Shown here piece by piece: positions 56,210 through 64,000 of a stretch of 64,000 nt of DNA. Within the stretch, counting starts at the first letter, position 1. Each line of letters starts with the position of its first letter. This stretch comes from an uncultured Kushneria sp. (GTDB taxonomy: Bacteria; Pseudomonadota; Gammaproteobacteria; Pseudomonadales; Halomonadaceae): the NCBI RefSeq assembly GCF_947497025.1, contig NZ_CANMFC010000002.1:186001-250000 (forward strand). The letters are read 5' to 3'. The notes beneath the pieces were generated by a model. It was not told where the DNA came from. It saw only the letters and a program-made list of their open reading frames with translations, and did not search any database. Position numbers and translations under genes: made by a program.

Positions 56210-58066
56210 ATGACCATAAACAATGATAGGCTGAAGGACGTGTGGTCCCATGACCCCGTTACCGTGCCGCTGGGGAGAAAAAGCTTGCCGCGCCGTCTGC
56301 TGGATATGTCACGCCTGAACCTTGAAAACTTTCGACGCGAGCTGGCAAGTGTCGATGCCCTGCCGCAGCTGTGTCTGCTGGCGGTTATTTCAGGTGCCTT
56401 GACCGGCATCATCATGATCGCCTTTCGAGAGCTGATCGAACTGGGCGCGCTGGTGCTGATGCCCGACGGGCATGCCGAGGCCTTTGAAAGCCTGCCGACG
56501 ATGGTGCGCATGGGTCTGCCGGTGGTTGCGGTGATTCTGATTGGACTGGGGCTTGGCTGGCAGAAAAAAAGCGCCCGGCGCCTTGGTATCACCCATGTCA
56601 TCGAGCGCTTCTCCTTTCATCAGGGCGTCATGGTGCGCGACAACTGGCTCAATCAATGGTGGGTCGGTGTTGTGTCATTGCTGGGCGGGCTGTCCGCCGG
56701 CCGCGAAGGCCCGGCCATTCATCTGGGCGCCGGCGCGTCGGGCTGGATCGGTCAGTTGCTCAAACTGCCGCACAACAGTCTGCGTGTACTGGTCGGCTGC
56801 GGCGTGGCGGCCGGTATTTCGGCCTCATTCAATACGCCCATTGCCGGGGTGATCTTCGCCATGGAAGTGGTGATGATGGAGTACACCCTGACCGGCTTCA
56901 TGCCCGTGATGCTGGCCTCGGCCACCGGTGCTGTCATTACGCAGCTGCATTTTGGCTCGGCGCCGGCCTTCATGATGCCGGAGCTCATCGAGCCCCGTTT
57001 ACTCGACATTCCGTGGCTGCTGCTGATGGCACTGGCCATCGGTATCATGGCCGGCGGCTTTATTCGACTGACGCGTCTGGGCGATCGCCTTGCCCGCGTG
57101 CCCTGGGCCGTTCGTCTGTTGATGGCCGGGGCGCTGACCGGGACCGTGGCCTGTTTTTATCCGCAGGTACAGGGCATCGGCTATGACAGCGTCGAAACGA
57201 TCCTGACCGGTCAGGCAGGCCTGGATGTGCTGCTGGCGCTGGCACTGGGCAAGCTGTTGTTGACTGCCATAACCCTGGCCTGCGGTATTCCGGTGGGCAT
57301 CGTGGGGCCGACGCTGGTGATGGGGGCCGCTGCCGGGGCGCTTTTCGGGCTTGGCGCCTCGGCGGTTTTGCCTTCGATGGTGGGGGAGCCCAACCTGTAT
57401 GTCATGATGGGCATGGCCGCCATGATGGGCGCCGTGCTGCAGGCACCGCTGGCGGCCATCATGGCGCTGGTGGAGCTGACGCACAGTCCTGATATCATTT
57501 TATACGGCATGCTGAGCGTACTGAGTGCGGCGCTGACTGCACGCATGGCCTGGCGCACGCAGGGATTTTTCGTCATGACCCGACAGGGTCACACGCAACA
57601 TCCGCTGCAGCAACCCCTGATGCAGGCGCTCTCGAGAGTCGGGGTCGGTGCGGTCATGGACCGAAGCGTCACCGTGACCGCCGCCGTGATTACCCGGGAG
57701 CGGGCCCGGGTCATTCTGGATGCGCGGCCCACCTGGCTTTTGATCCACCGTCAGAGCGATCAGCACAAGGCCGACCGTGAGCCCGGCAAGGCGCCGCTGG
57801 CCCTGCTGGCGGCAGACATGGCACGGGCACTGGAAGAGAAGGACCAGGCCGGCGTGGAGCAGAAGGACAGTATCAATCTGCTGGAAATCCCGGGCAAGCG
57901 ACTGGAGCTGGCGCCGATTGATCTCCAGGCGACGCTGTCGGAGGCCTTTGCATGTCTTGACGATCAGCGGGTGGATGCCCTCTACGTCAGACACATTACC
58001 GCGCCGATGATGCACCGGGTTTCAGGTATCATCACGCGGGAAGCCATTGAAAACTATTACCACTGA
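56210..58066 (+). CDS. ClC-family chloride channel/transporter with C-terminal CBS-type domain
   Basis: A 618-residue inner-membrane ClC protein. Selectivity-filter motifs: SAGREGPAIHLGAG near 162-175 with the gating glutamate (GREGP), and GIPVGIVGPTLVMGAAAG near 359-375. ASFNTPIAGVIFAMEVVMMEY near 205-225 is also conserved. About 10-12 helices (50-450) are followed by a 165-residue cytoplasmic part resembling paired CBS domains (DDQRVDALYVRHITAPMMHRVSGIITREAIENYY at the end, split). The first 32 residues are polar; an ATG at 56306 is an alternative start. Whether it is a channel or a Cl-/H+ exchanger cannot be told. Confidence 0.88.
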   Translation: MTINNDRLKDVWSHDPVTVPLGRKSLPRRLLDMSRLNLENFRRELASVDALPQLCLLAVISGALTGIIMIAFRELIELGALVLMPDGHAEAFESLPTMVRMGLPVVAVILIGLGLGWQKKSARRLGITHVIERFSFHQGVMVRDNWLNQWWVGVVSLLGGLSAGREGPAIHLGAGASGWIGQLLKLPHNSLRVLVGCGVAAGISASFNTPIAGVIFAMEVVMMEYTLTGFMPVMLASATGAVITQLHFGSAPAFMMPELIEPRLLDIPWLLLMALAIGIMAGGFIRLTRLGDRLARVPWAVRLLMAGALTGTVACFYPQVQGIGYDSVETILTGQAGLDVLLALALGKLLLTAITLACGIPVGIVGPTLVMGAAAGALFGLGASAVLPSMVGEPNLYVMMGMAAMMGAVLQAPLAAIMALVELTHSPDIILYGMLSVLSAALTARMAWRTQGFFVMTRQGHTQHPLQQPLMQALSRVGVGAVMDRSVTVTAAVITRERARVILDARPTWLLIHRQSDQHKADREPGKAPLALLAADMARALEEKDQAGVEQKDSINLLEIPGKRLELAPIDLQATLSEAFACLDDQRVDALYVRHITAPMMHRVSGIITREAIENYYH

Positions 58067-58119
58067 TGGGCCATGCCCCCATCAGCCACGACCTGACGAC
58101 CGTTATTGAGGATGTGCAT

Positions 58120-58554
58120 ATGTACCCCTGGGTTCTGGCCTTTCATATCATTTCATTTACGTGCTGGTTTGCGGCACTGTTCTACCTGCCGCGACTTTTT
58201 ATCTATCACGCCCACGCCATGCGCCAGAATGACGGCCAGGGGTCGACCCGCTTTCAGATCATGGAGCGAAAGCTTTACGGCGCCATCATGACGCCGGCCA
58301 TGATCCTGACGCTGGTGTTCGGCATATGGCTGCTGGCGCTTGATTTTCAGGTCTACCTCACCGCGGGCTGGTTTTACGTCAAGGCAGTGCTGGTCGTGCT
58401 TCTGATCGGCTTTCAGCACATCTGCAAGGCCCACATGAAGCGCTTTGCGTCCGGCACCAACCGTCGCGGTGGCAGCTACTATCGCGTCTTTGGTGTCATT
58501 CCGGCCGTTGTGCTGATCGCCATCGTGATTCTTTCCGTGGTCCAGCCGTTCTGA
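58120..58554 (+). CDS. hemJ: Protoporphyrinogen IX oxidase HemJ
   Basis: Membrane enzyme oxidising protoporphyrinogen IX to protoporphyrin IX in haem synthesis. It has 144 residues with four membrane helices. Signatures: YPWVLAFHIISFTCWFAALFYLPRLFIYH (2-30, with conserved His and Arg), MERKLYGAIMTPAMI near 50-65, and GWFYVKAVLVVLLIGFQHICKAHMKRF split near 85-110. The start at 58120 has GAGG 8 nt upstream and gives the normal length; a longer in-frame ATG overlaps the ClC stop. Its TGA shares a base with the thiD ATG. Confidence 0.9.
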   Translation: MYPWVLAFHIISFTCWFAALFYLPRLFIYHAHAMRQNDGQGSTRFQIMERKLYGAIMTPAMILTLVFGIWLLALDFQVYLTAGWFYVKAVLVVLLIGFQHICKAHMKRFASGTNRRGGSYYRVFGVIPAVVLIAIVILSVVQPF

Positions 58555-59408
58555 TGTCCCTGCCCTGCGTTCTGGTACTGGCCGGTCACGACCCGACCGG
58601 CGGCGCCGGGCTGATCGCCGACGCCGAGGCCATTCGTGCCATGGGCGGCTGGGCGCTGACGGTACCCACGGCGCTGACGTGCCAGACGACCGTTGATGTT
58701 CGAACCGTCATGCCTCGCCCGGGCGAAGAAATACTGGCCACGGCCCGGGCGGTGCTGGAAGACTGTGATATTCACGCCATCAAGGTCGGGTTGATTGCCG
58801 ATCTCTCCGCACTGGAAGCGGTCATTGCGCTGTGCACGGCGTACCCGCATCTGCCGATTGTCATTGACCCGGTGCTCAAGGCCGGCGGTGGCCGCGAGCT
58901 TTCCGGTCAGGCGCTGATGGCCGCCTTTGTCGAGCGGCTGCTGCCGCTGGCCAGCCTGATCACGCCTAACCTTGAGGAACTGGCCCGGCTGACCGGCGGT
59001 ACTTTCGAGGAGGCACGGATCGCCGGTCAGGCCGAACAGATGCTGGCCGCCGGAGCGGGCGCCGTGCTGGCCACCGGCACCGATGTTGCAGACACGCAGT
59101 ATCAGCCCCATGTTACCCATCGACTCTATACGCCCGGAAGCATGCAGGCGTGGTCATGGCCGCGTCTGCCGGGCCACTATCACGGTTCGGGATGCACGCT
59201 GGCCAGTGCCGCCGCCGCCCTGATGGCCCGGGGTGAAACGCTGGCGCAGGCCTGTCAAATGGCGCAGCAGTTTACCTGGCACTGCCTTGAGCGGGCGCTG
59301 ACGCCCGGGCGCGGCCAGCAGATTCCCGATCGCCTGGCCGGGCGATTTCATTTACCGACTCAGGGTTTACCAAAACAGGGTTTACCGAGACAGGGGAGCG
59401 CGACATGA
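58554..59408 (+). CDS. thiD: Hydroxymethylpyrimidine (phosphomethylpyrimidine) kinase
   Basis: Phosphorylates HMP and HMP-P in thiamine synthesis; ribokinase fold. It has 284 residues. [20 protein letters not shown] near 6-25 binds substrate, IKVGLIADL near 76, and [11 protein letters not shown] near 103. [12 protein letters not shown] follows near 141. The catalytic anion hole is [16 protein letters not shown] near 206-221. Overlaps hemJ by 1 nt and thiE by 4 nt. The last 18 residues hold three QGLP-like repeats from 15-bp DNA repeats (near 59361-59398). Confidence 0.95.
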   Translation: MSLPCVLVLAGHDPTGGAGLIADAEAIRAMGGWALTVPTALTCQTTVDVRTVMPRPGEEILATARAVLEDCDIHAIKVGLIADLSALEAVIALCTAYPHLPIVIDPVLKAGGGRELSGQALMAAFVERLLPLASLITPNLEELARLTGGTFEEARIAGQAEQMLAAGAGAVLATGTDVADTQYQPHVTHRLYTPGSMQAWSWPRLPGHYHGSGCTLASAAAALMARGETLAQACQMAQQFTWHCLERALTPGRGQQIPDRLAGRFHLPTQGLPKQGLPRQGSAT

Positions 59409-60028
59409 CCCAGTGGACGCAAGGGCTTTATGCCCTGACCGATGCGCAGCTGATGCTGGATGACGCCACGCTCATCGATCGGTGCGAGGCGGCGCTGAGC
59501 GCCGGCATTGCGCTTTTGCAGTATCGTGACAAGTCCGGCGATGAAGGGCAGCGTGAGCGACAGGCGCGTGCGCTCAAGGCGCTGTGTGATCACTATGACA
59601 CACCCCTGATCATCAATGATGATGCGGCGCTGGCCTGGCGGCTGGGCGTTGGCGTACATCTGGGGCGCAGCGACGGCTCGATTGCCCGTGCCCGCCAGGC
59701 GCTGGGCCCTGATGCCATCATTGGCGCCACCTGCCAGGGCAGCCTGGAGTTTGCCGAACAGGCCGCCAGCGAGGGCGCCAGCTACCTGGCCTTTGGTCGT
59801 TTCTACCCGTCACGCACCAAGCCCGATGCGCCGCCGGCGGATCTGTCGGTGCTGGCACAGGCGGCCCGTTTTGAGCTGCCGCGCGCGGCGATCGGCGGTA
59901 TCGATGGCGACAATATCGAGGCGACGATCGGGGCCGGTGCCGATCTGATTGCACTGGTCCATGGCATTTTCGGTCATGATGATCCGGGCGCCGTGGTGCG
60001 CCGGCTCAATCAGGCCTTTAATCGATAA
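59405..60028 (+). CDS. thiE: Thiamine-phosphate synthase
   Basis: Joins HMP-diphosphate and the thiazole phosphate to thiamine phosphate. It is a 207-residue TIM barrel. [10 protein letters not shown] at the start, [13 protein letters not shown] near 38-50, [21 protein letters not shown] near 71-91 and [18 protein letters not shown] near 126-143 are the usual substrate-binding motifs. It ends an overlapping hemJ-thiD-thiE set. Confidence 0.95.
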   Translation: MTQWTQGLYALTDAQLMLDDATLIDRCEAALSAGIALLQYRDKSGDEGQRERQARALKALCDHYDTPLIINDDAALAWRLGVGVHLGRSDGSIARARQALGPDAIIGATCQGSLEFAEQAASEGASYLAFGRFYPSRTKPDAPPADLSVLAQAARFELPRAAIGGIDGDNIEATIGAGADLIALVHGIFGHDDPGAVVRRLNQAFNR

Positions 60029-60037
60029 GTTTTCATG

Positions 60038-60046
60038 TTATCCACA
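60038..60046 (+). promoter_or_regulatory. Perfect DnaA box upstream of hemL
   Basis: TTATCCACA in the 115-bp gap between thiE and hemL, about 100 bp before the hemL start. It may be a regulatory DnaA site. Confidence 0.5.
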
Positions 60047-60143
60047 CCCTGATGTGAGCAGCACCTGCTGACGGGATGTGAATAACCCTGAATCTGCAGA
60101 CGGTCCATTCGGACCGGCCCCTTTTCCGCACAGGAGCGCGAAG

Positions 60144-61433
60144 ATGAATCTCATCACCTCCGAGACGCTTTTTACCCGCGCCGAACACCGCATTCCCGGT
60201 GGCGTCAATTCTCCGGTTCGTGCCTTCAAGGGCATGGGCCGTGCCCCCATGTTCGTGTCACGTGCCCGCGGCCCCTATCTCTTTGATGTCGAAGGCAAGC
60301 GCTACATCGATTATGTCGGCTCCTGGGGGCCGATGATTACCGGTCATGCCGACCCGGACGTGCTGGGTGCCGTGCGCGATCGACTGGAAGACGGTCTTTC
60401 ATTTGGCACGCCCACGGCGGTCGAGACCGACATGGCAGAGCTGATCTGCGAGATCATGCCGTCCATTGACATGGTGCGCATGGTCAACTCGGGCACCGAA
60501 GCCACCATGTCGGCGGTACGTCTGGCGCGGGGCTATACCGGGCGTGACAAGATCGTCAAGTTCGAGGGCAATTACCACGGCCACGTGGATTCGCTGCTGG
60601 TCAAGGCAGGCTCCGGTGCCCTGACCCATGGTGAGCCCAGCTCACCCGGCGTGCCGGCATCGCTGGCCGAACACACCGTGACGCTCTCCTACAATGATAT
60701 CGAGGGCGTGCGCGAGTGCTTCCGCGAGATCGGCGATCAGGTGGCCTGCGTGATCGTGGAGCCGGTGGCCGGCAACATGAACTGCATTCCGCCGGTGCCG
60801 GGATTTTTGAAATGTCTGCGCGAGGTGTGTGACGAGTCCGGAGCCGTTTTGATCTTTGATGAGGTCATGACCGGTTTTCGTGTGGCGCTGGGCGGCGCTC
60901 AGGCCCATTACAGCATCACCCCCGATCTGACCTGTCTGGGCAAGATTGTCGGGGGCGGCATGCCGGTGGGTGCCTTCGGTGGCAAGCGCCATATCATGGA
61001 ATATCTCTCGCCAATGGGGCCGGTCTATCAGGCCGGGACGCTTTCCGGCAATCCGCTGGCCATGGCCGCGGGGATCGCGCTGTTGAGAAAGATTCGTCAG
61101 CCCGATTTTCACAAGCGTCTGAGCGAGCGTGTCAACACCCTGTGTGACGGCCTCGAGCAGCGTGCAAGGGCTGCCGGTGTGCCGCTTTTGACCCATCGCG
61201 TCGGTGGCATGTTCGGCATCTTCTTTACCGACCAGACCGAGGTCAATGATTTCGCGGCCGCGACCGGCTGTGACGTCGAGCGTTTCAGACGCTTCTTTAC
61301 GGCCATGCTGGATCGCGGCGTCTACATGGCGCCGTCACCGTTCGAGGCCGGCTTCATGTCCAGCGTCCATGAGGATGAAGACATCAATGCCACGCTGGAT
61401 GCCGCCGAGGCGGTGTTTGCGACCCTGACCTGA
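60144..61433 (+). CDS. hemL: Glutamate-1-semialdehyde 2,1-aminomutase
   Basis: Converts glutamate 1-semialdehyde to 5-aminolevulinate in the C5 haem pathway. It has 429 residues. The PLP lysine is K267 in [30 protein letters not shown] near 18-29, [22 protein letters not shown] split near 122-145, and [11 protein letters not shown] near 240 are conserved. AGGAG 7 nt before 60144 selects this start; a longer frame opens at 60078. The window also has hemJ. Confidence 0.96.
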   Translation: MNLITSETLFTRAEHRIPGGVNSPVRAFKGMGRAPMFVSRARGPYLFDVEGKRYIDYVGSWGPMITGHADPDVLGAVRDRLEDGLSFGTPTAVETDMAELICEIMPSIDMVRMVNSGTEATMSAVRLARGYTGRDKIVKFEGNYHGHVDSLLVKAGSGALTHGEPSSPGVPASLAEHTVTLSYNDIEGVRECFREIGDQVACVIVEPVAGNMNCIPPVPGFLKCLREVCDESGAVLIFDEVMTGFRVALGGAQAHYSITPDLTCLGKIVGGGMPVGAFGGKRHIMEYLSPMGPVYQAGTLSGNPLAMAAGIALLRKIRQPDFHKRLSERVNTLCDGLEQRARAAGVPLLTHRVGGMFGIFFTDQTEVNDFAAATGCDVERFRRFFTAMLDRGVYMAPSPFEAGFMSSVHEDEDINATLDAAEAVFATLT

Positions 61434-61438
61434 TCATC

Positions 61439-61486
61439 GACGCCTTTCGGGGCGTCATCCCCCGTCCGCCGACGTTTCGGCGGACG
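61439..61486. terminator. Two hairpins after hemL
   Basis: First GACGCC / GGCGTC (61439-61456), then CGTCCGCCGA / TCGGCGGACG (61463-61486, 10-bp stem, 4-nt loop) followed by AATTT. The second is the better terminator candidate for hemL. Confidence 0.7.
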
Positions 61487-61506
61487 AATTTCATCACTGA
61501 TCCGGA

Positions 61507-63084
61507 GTGAGCCCCTTGAGTCAGTCACTGATCAGCGCGCTGAGAAGCGGCCGGTTTTTCAATCATGAGGTGTCCAGCCTGCAGGTGTACGAGACCCATA
61601 TTTCCTGGGTCATCCTGACCGGTGATTACGCCTACAAGATCAAGAAGCCGCTGGATTTCGGCTTTCTGGATTTCTCGACGCTGGAACGTCGCAAACGCTT
61701 TTGTGAAGACGAGGTGCGGCTCAATCGCCGGCTGGCAGGCGATCTCTATGAGCGGGTGGTGCCCATCAGCGGTACGCCCGAGGCACCCGTGCTGGACGGA
61801 AAGGGCGAGCCCTTCGAGTATGCCGTGTGCATGCGCCAGTTCGATAATGCCGGTCTTTTTTCGACGCTGCAGGCCAACAACGAGCTGACCCGTACGATGA
61901 TGGACGACATGGTGGATCAGCTGGTCGCCTTTCATCAGCGTGCCGAGCGTGTGTCGCCGGACAGCAGCTTTGGTTCACCCAGCGCCGTCCATGCGCCGGT
62001 GGTACAGAATTTCGATCAGATTCGACCGTTGCTGGAGGATGAAAACGATCTTCGTCGTCTGGAGGAACTGGCCACGCGCGCCGAAGAGCTTTATCACCGG
62101 CTTGAACCCCTGCTGGCAAGGCGCCAGCGCGAGGGCTTTGTGCGCGAAACGCACGGCGACGTGCATCTGGCCAACGTGGTACAGCACGAGGGGCGGGCGC
62201 TGATCTTTGACTGTATCGAGTTCAATGATGACCTGCGCTACAACGATGTCTGCTGTGAACTGGCCTTCTTGCTGATGGATCTGGAAGCGCGCGGTGAGCA
62301 GGCGCTGTCCAGCCATGTGCTCAATCGCTATCTGGAAGGCAGCGGCGATCACGAACTGGTGCGCCTGTTGCCCTGGTACAAGGCCTACCGGGCGATGGTG
62401 CGGGCCAAGGTCGCGCTCTTTCGTCTTCAGCAGCCGGATCTGCATCCGGCGGACCGCGAGGCGGCGCTGTCGGACTATCGCAGTTATATCGCGCTGGCCG
62501 AGCGATACAGCGAGACCGATATCCCCTGGCTTTTGATCAGCGTGGGCGTGTCGGGCAGCGGCAAGAGCCGCTTTACCGAGCAGGTCGTGCGGGCGCTGGG
62601 CGCCATACGTCTTCGCTCCGACGTCGAGCGCAAACGCCTTGGTGAGCTGGCGCCCGATGCCGATTCGGACTCAGGCGTGGCGCAGGGCCTCTATAGCGAT
62701 GACATGACCCGCCGGACCTACGAGCGACTGGCTTCCCTGGGTGGCACGCTGATGGAGGCCGGTTATCCGGTCTGCATTGATGCCACATCGCTCAAGCGTC
62801 TGCAGCGTGACCGGCTGCGACACGAAGCCGAAAAGCGCGGACTGGCGGCGCTTTTGATCAGTTTCGAAGCCGATGACGCTACTCTGCGTGATCGACTCCA
62901 ACGACGCCAAAGCCGGCGTGGTGAAGTCTCGGAGGCAGGGATCGAAGTGCTGGATCACCAGCTCGCCTCGCGTGACGCCTTCGACGAGGATGAGCTGGCC
63001 TATCTGATTCATCTGGATACCACGGCCGAGGATGCCAATCTGACGCTGGTCTCCCTGATCAGGGAACGATTGCGCCTGAACTGA
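61507..63084 (+). CDS. Aminoglycoside-phosphotransferase-like / P-loop ATPase fusion protein
   Basis: A 525-residue two-domain protein. The N-terminal kinase-like domain (1-330) has the phosphotransferase motif ETHGDVHLANVV near 213-224 and the metal-binding IFDCIEFND near 233. The C-terminal domain (340-525) is a P-loop kinase-like ATPase with SVGVSGSGKSRFTEQV near 347-362 and RLRSDVERKR near 373. It is a known conserved fusion of unknown substrate; resistance to aminoglycosides should not be assumed. The frame starts at GTG 61507, with TTG 61516 as an alternative better spaced from GGAG. Confidence 0.82.
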   Translation: MSPLSQSLISALRSGRFFNHEVSSLQVYETHISWVILTGDYAYKIKKPLDFGFLDFSTLERRKRFCEDEVRLNRRLAGDLYERVVPISGTPEAPVLDGKGEPFEYAVCMRQFDNAGLFSTLQANNELTRTMMDDMVDQLVAFHQRAERVSPDSSFGSPSAVHAPVVQNFDQIRPLLEDENDLRRLEELATRAEELYHRLEPLLARRQREGFVRETHGDVHLANVVQHEGRALIFDCIEFNDDLRYNDVCCELAFLLMDLEARGEQALSSHVLNRYLEGSGDHELVRLLPWYKAYRAMVRAKVALFRLQQPDLHPADREAALSDYRSYIALAERYSETDIPWLLISVGVSGSGKSRFTEQVVRALGAIRLRSDVERKRLGELAPDADSDSGVAQGLYSDDMTRRTYERLASLGGTLMEAGYPVCIDATSLKRLQRDRLRHEAEKRGLAALLISFEADDATLRDRLQRRQSRRGEVSEAGIEVLDHQLASRDAFDEDELAYLIHLDTTAEDANLTLVSLIRERLRLN

Positions 63085-63105
63085 TGTCTCCCGGCAGATG
63101 GCCGG

Positions 63106-63789
63106 TCAGGCCGTGTCCCGACGTGTGCGGGGCGCGGCCACGACGGTCGTGGGCTGCTGGCGCAAAAGATTCAGCGCCTGTGCCCGGTTTCTTACCTTGA
63201 GCTTGCGGAACACGTGATACAGGTGCGATTTGACCGTGTGTTCGCTGATGGACAAGCGATCGGCGATATCCAGGTTGCTGGCACCGCTGTCCAGCAGCCC
63301 CAGTATTTCCTGTTCCCGTGGCGTCAGACTTGCCAGCGGCAGCTGCTCGTCATGCTGGCGATGCCAGTAGGCGCACAAAAGACGCTCCATCAAGGGGCGT
63401 GACAGCCACATCTCGCCTTCGAAAAGCTTGCGAATCCCCTTGCTGATCAGCTCAAGGGAATCCCCCCGATAGAAGATGCCGTGTAGCGGCATGCGCATCA
63501 TCAGGGCGACCGCCCGATCTTCATTGCTCATGTTGAAGGCCGTGAAAATGGCATCGTCATACTGGCCCAGCTGCTGCGTCCAGTCGCGCAGCACGGATTC
63601 TTCTAGATGATCATCATCCAGCAGTGCCACAACGCGACAGTGCCTCAAATGCTCCGGCAATTCGGGTGGCTCGTCCGTCGGCAATTGCTGTACATGGCAA
63701 TCCAGCTGCTGACGGAGGTAATCCAGAAACAGCTCATTCTGGGGGCTGCTTTTGGTCACCATGATCAGTGCAATATTTGTCACATCCAT
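63106..63789 (-). CDS. csgD: CsgD-like LuxR-family regulator
   Basis: A regulator of 227 residues. The N-terminal part (LIMVTKSSPQNELFLDYLRQQL) is receiver-like but lacks the phosphorylation pattern, as in CsgD. The C-terminal LuxR helix-turn-helix is LTPREQEILGLLDSGASNLDIADRLS, continuing ISEHTVKSHLYHVFRKL (155-210). The layout and GVFY-like HGIFYRGDSLELISKGIRKLFEGE segment follow enteric CsgD, the activator of curli and cellulose biofilm genes. The ATG at 63789 gives the family length; the frame continues to 63885. No curli genes are in the window, so its targets are unknown. Confidence 0.8.
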   Translation of the reverse strand: MDVTNIALIMVTKSSPQNELFLDYLRQQLDCHVQQLPTDEPPELPEHLRHCRVVALLDDDHLEESVLRDWTQQLGQYDDAIFTAFNMSNEDRAVALMMRMPLHGIFYRGDSLELISKGIRKLFEGEMWLSRPLMERLLCAYWHRQHDEQLPLASLTPREQEILGLLDSGASNLDIADRLSISEHTVKSHLYHVFRKLKVRNRAQALNLLRQQPTTVVAAPRTRRDTA

Positions 63790-64000
63790 GAAAGTGGCCC
63801 TGGTAAAGAGTATGAAGGCCTTCAGACGCCCGATCGCAATCAAAACTGGGGGATGTGCCAAAATCCGGCGCGCCGGACAGGGCACCCTTTACGCTAAGTA
63901 AGATTAAGTAAAAAAATAAACAAAACAACTACTTAAAAGCACTTAAGGTTCAGAGCTGATTAAGCTCTTGCGACTAACGTTCTAGTTCGATCATTTAGAA
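63790..64000 (-). promoter_or_regulatory. AT-rich upstream region of the CsgD-like gene
   Basis: The last part (from about 63890) is AT-rich (AAGTAAGATTAAGTAAAAAAATAA...) with repeated ACTTA/TTAAG words, a likely site of promoter elements and nucleoid-protein binding. No gene is supported here. Confidence 0.4.

Noticed and set aside
58067-58553. TPP riboswitch before thiD
   Set aside because: thiD overlaps hemJ by one base; no leader exists and no THI-box sequence was noticed.
59361-59398. 15-bp repeats at the end of thiD as a regulatory or CRISPR-like array
   Set aside because: Only two to three short copies, within the coding end of thiD; they simply encode a QGLP-like tail.
61507-63084. 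Aminoglycoside resistance gene
   Set aside because: It is a conserved chromosomal fusion with a P-loop domain, not a typical resistance phosphotransferase.

Overview
The window looks like a stretch of chromosome from a halophilic gammaproteobacterium, probably of the Halomonadaceae (Halomonas/Kushneria-like). This is inferred from the high-GC codon use, the conserved order mnmG-rsmG-parA-parB-atpIBEFHAGDC-glmU-glmR-glmS, and the overall protein types. No marker gene in the window fixes the genus. No rRNA, tRNA, CRISPR array or insertion sequence was recognised.

Region by region. (1) 1-6221: a defence locus with hsdS (running in from the left edge), a RhuM-family gene, hsdR and an HExxH metallopeptidase; the target-recognition parts of hsdS are clearly AT-richer than the rest. 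(2) 6405-7330: an MpaB/DUF2236 gene ending in a G-rich tract and a strong hairpin. (3) 7339-14392: a carbohydrate cluster whose enzyme set matches the oxidative, non-phosphorylating D-apiose route: a Gfo/Idh/MocA dehydrogenase (apsD-like), a lactonase (apnL-like, broken into three frames), an oxidoisomerase (apnO-like) and a TIM-barrel decarboxylase (oiaC-like). An MFS carrier and a FadR-type regulator accompany them. (4) 14422-17661: a LysR regulator divergent from trpBA. (5) 17691-24740: HU, ubiC-ubiA, phoB-phoR with a Pho box, a lipoprotein amidase, cysZ, and phoU with its own Pho box. (6) 24768-36111: uvrD, hexR, an isolated motA/motB-like pair, an NSS-family Na+ symporter, a DUF72 gene with pdxY, and an AsmA-family gene. 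(7) 36154-38728: a PQQ dehydrogenase whose membrane anchor is encoded by a separate upstream gene. (8) 38953-55100, all on the minus strand: glmS, glmR, glmU, the complete F1Fo ATP synthase operon, parB, parA, rsmG and mnmG. (9) 55101-55720: an AT-rich, DnaA-box-rich intergenic region that looks like oriC, without dnaA beside it. (10) 55721-63789: erpA, a ClC chloride channel, hemJ, thiD, thiE, hemL, a kinase-like/P-loop fusion protein and a CsgD-like regulator.

How it fits together. The apiose-type cluster is a catabolic module with its own transporter and regulator. Two intergenic stretches in it share an 11-bp motif that may be the operator. The phosphate regulators phoBR and phoU are unlinked to each other and to pst genes, but both have near-consensus Pho boxes. 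Glucosamine-6-phosphate synthesis (glmS/glmU/glmR) sits next to ATP synthase and the chromosome-partitioning genes, as in pseudomonads and relatives. hexR, gcd-like and AsmA-family genes are scattered single units.

Limits: no similarity search was run, so family names come from recognised motifs and gene order. Start sites were adjusted by eye from ribosome-binding sites.
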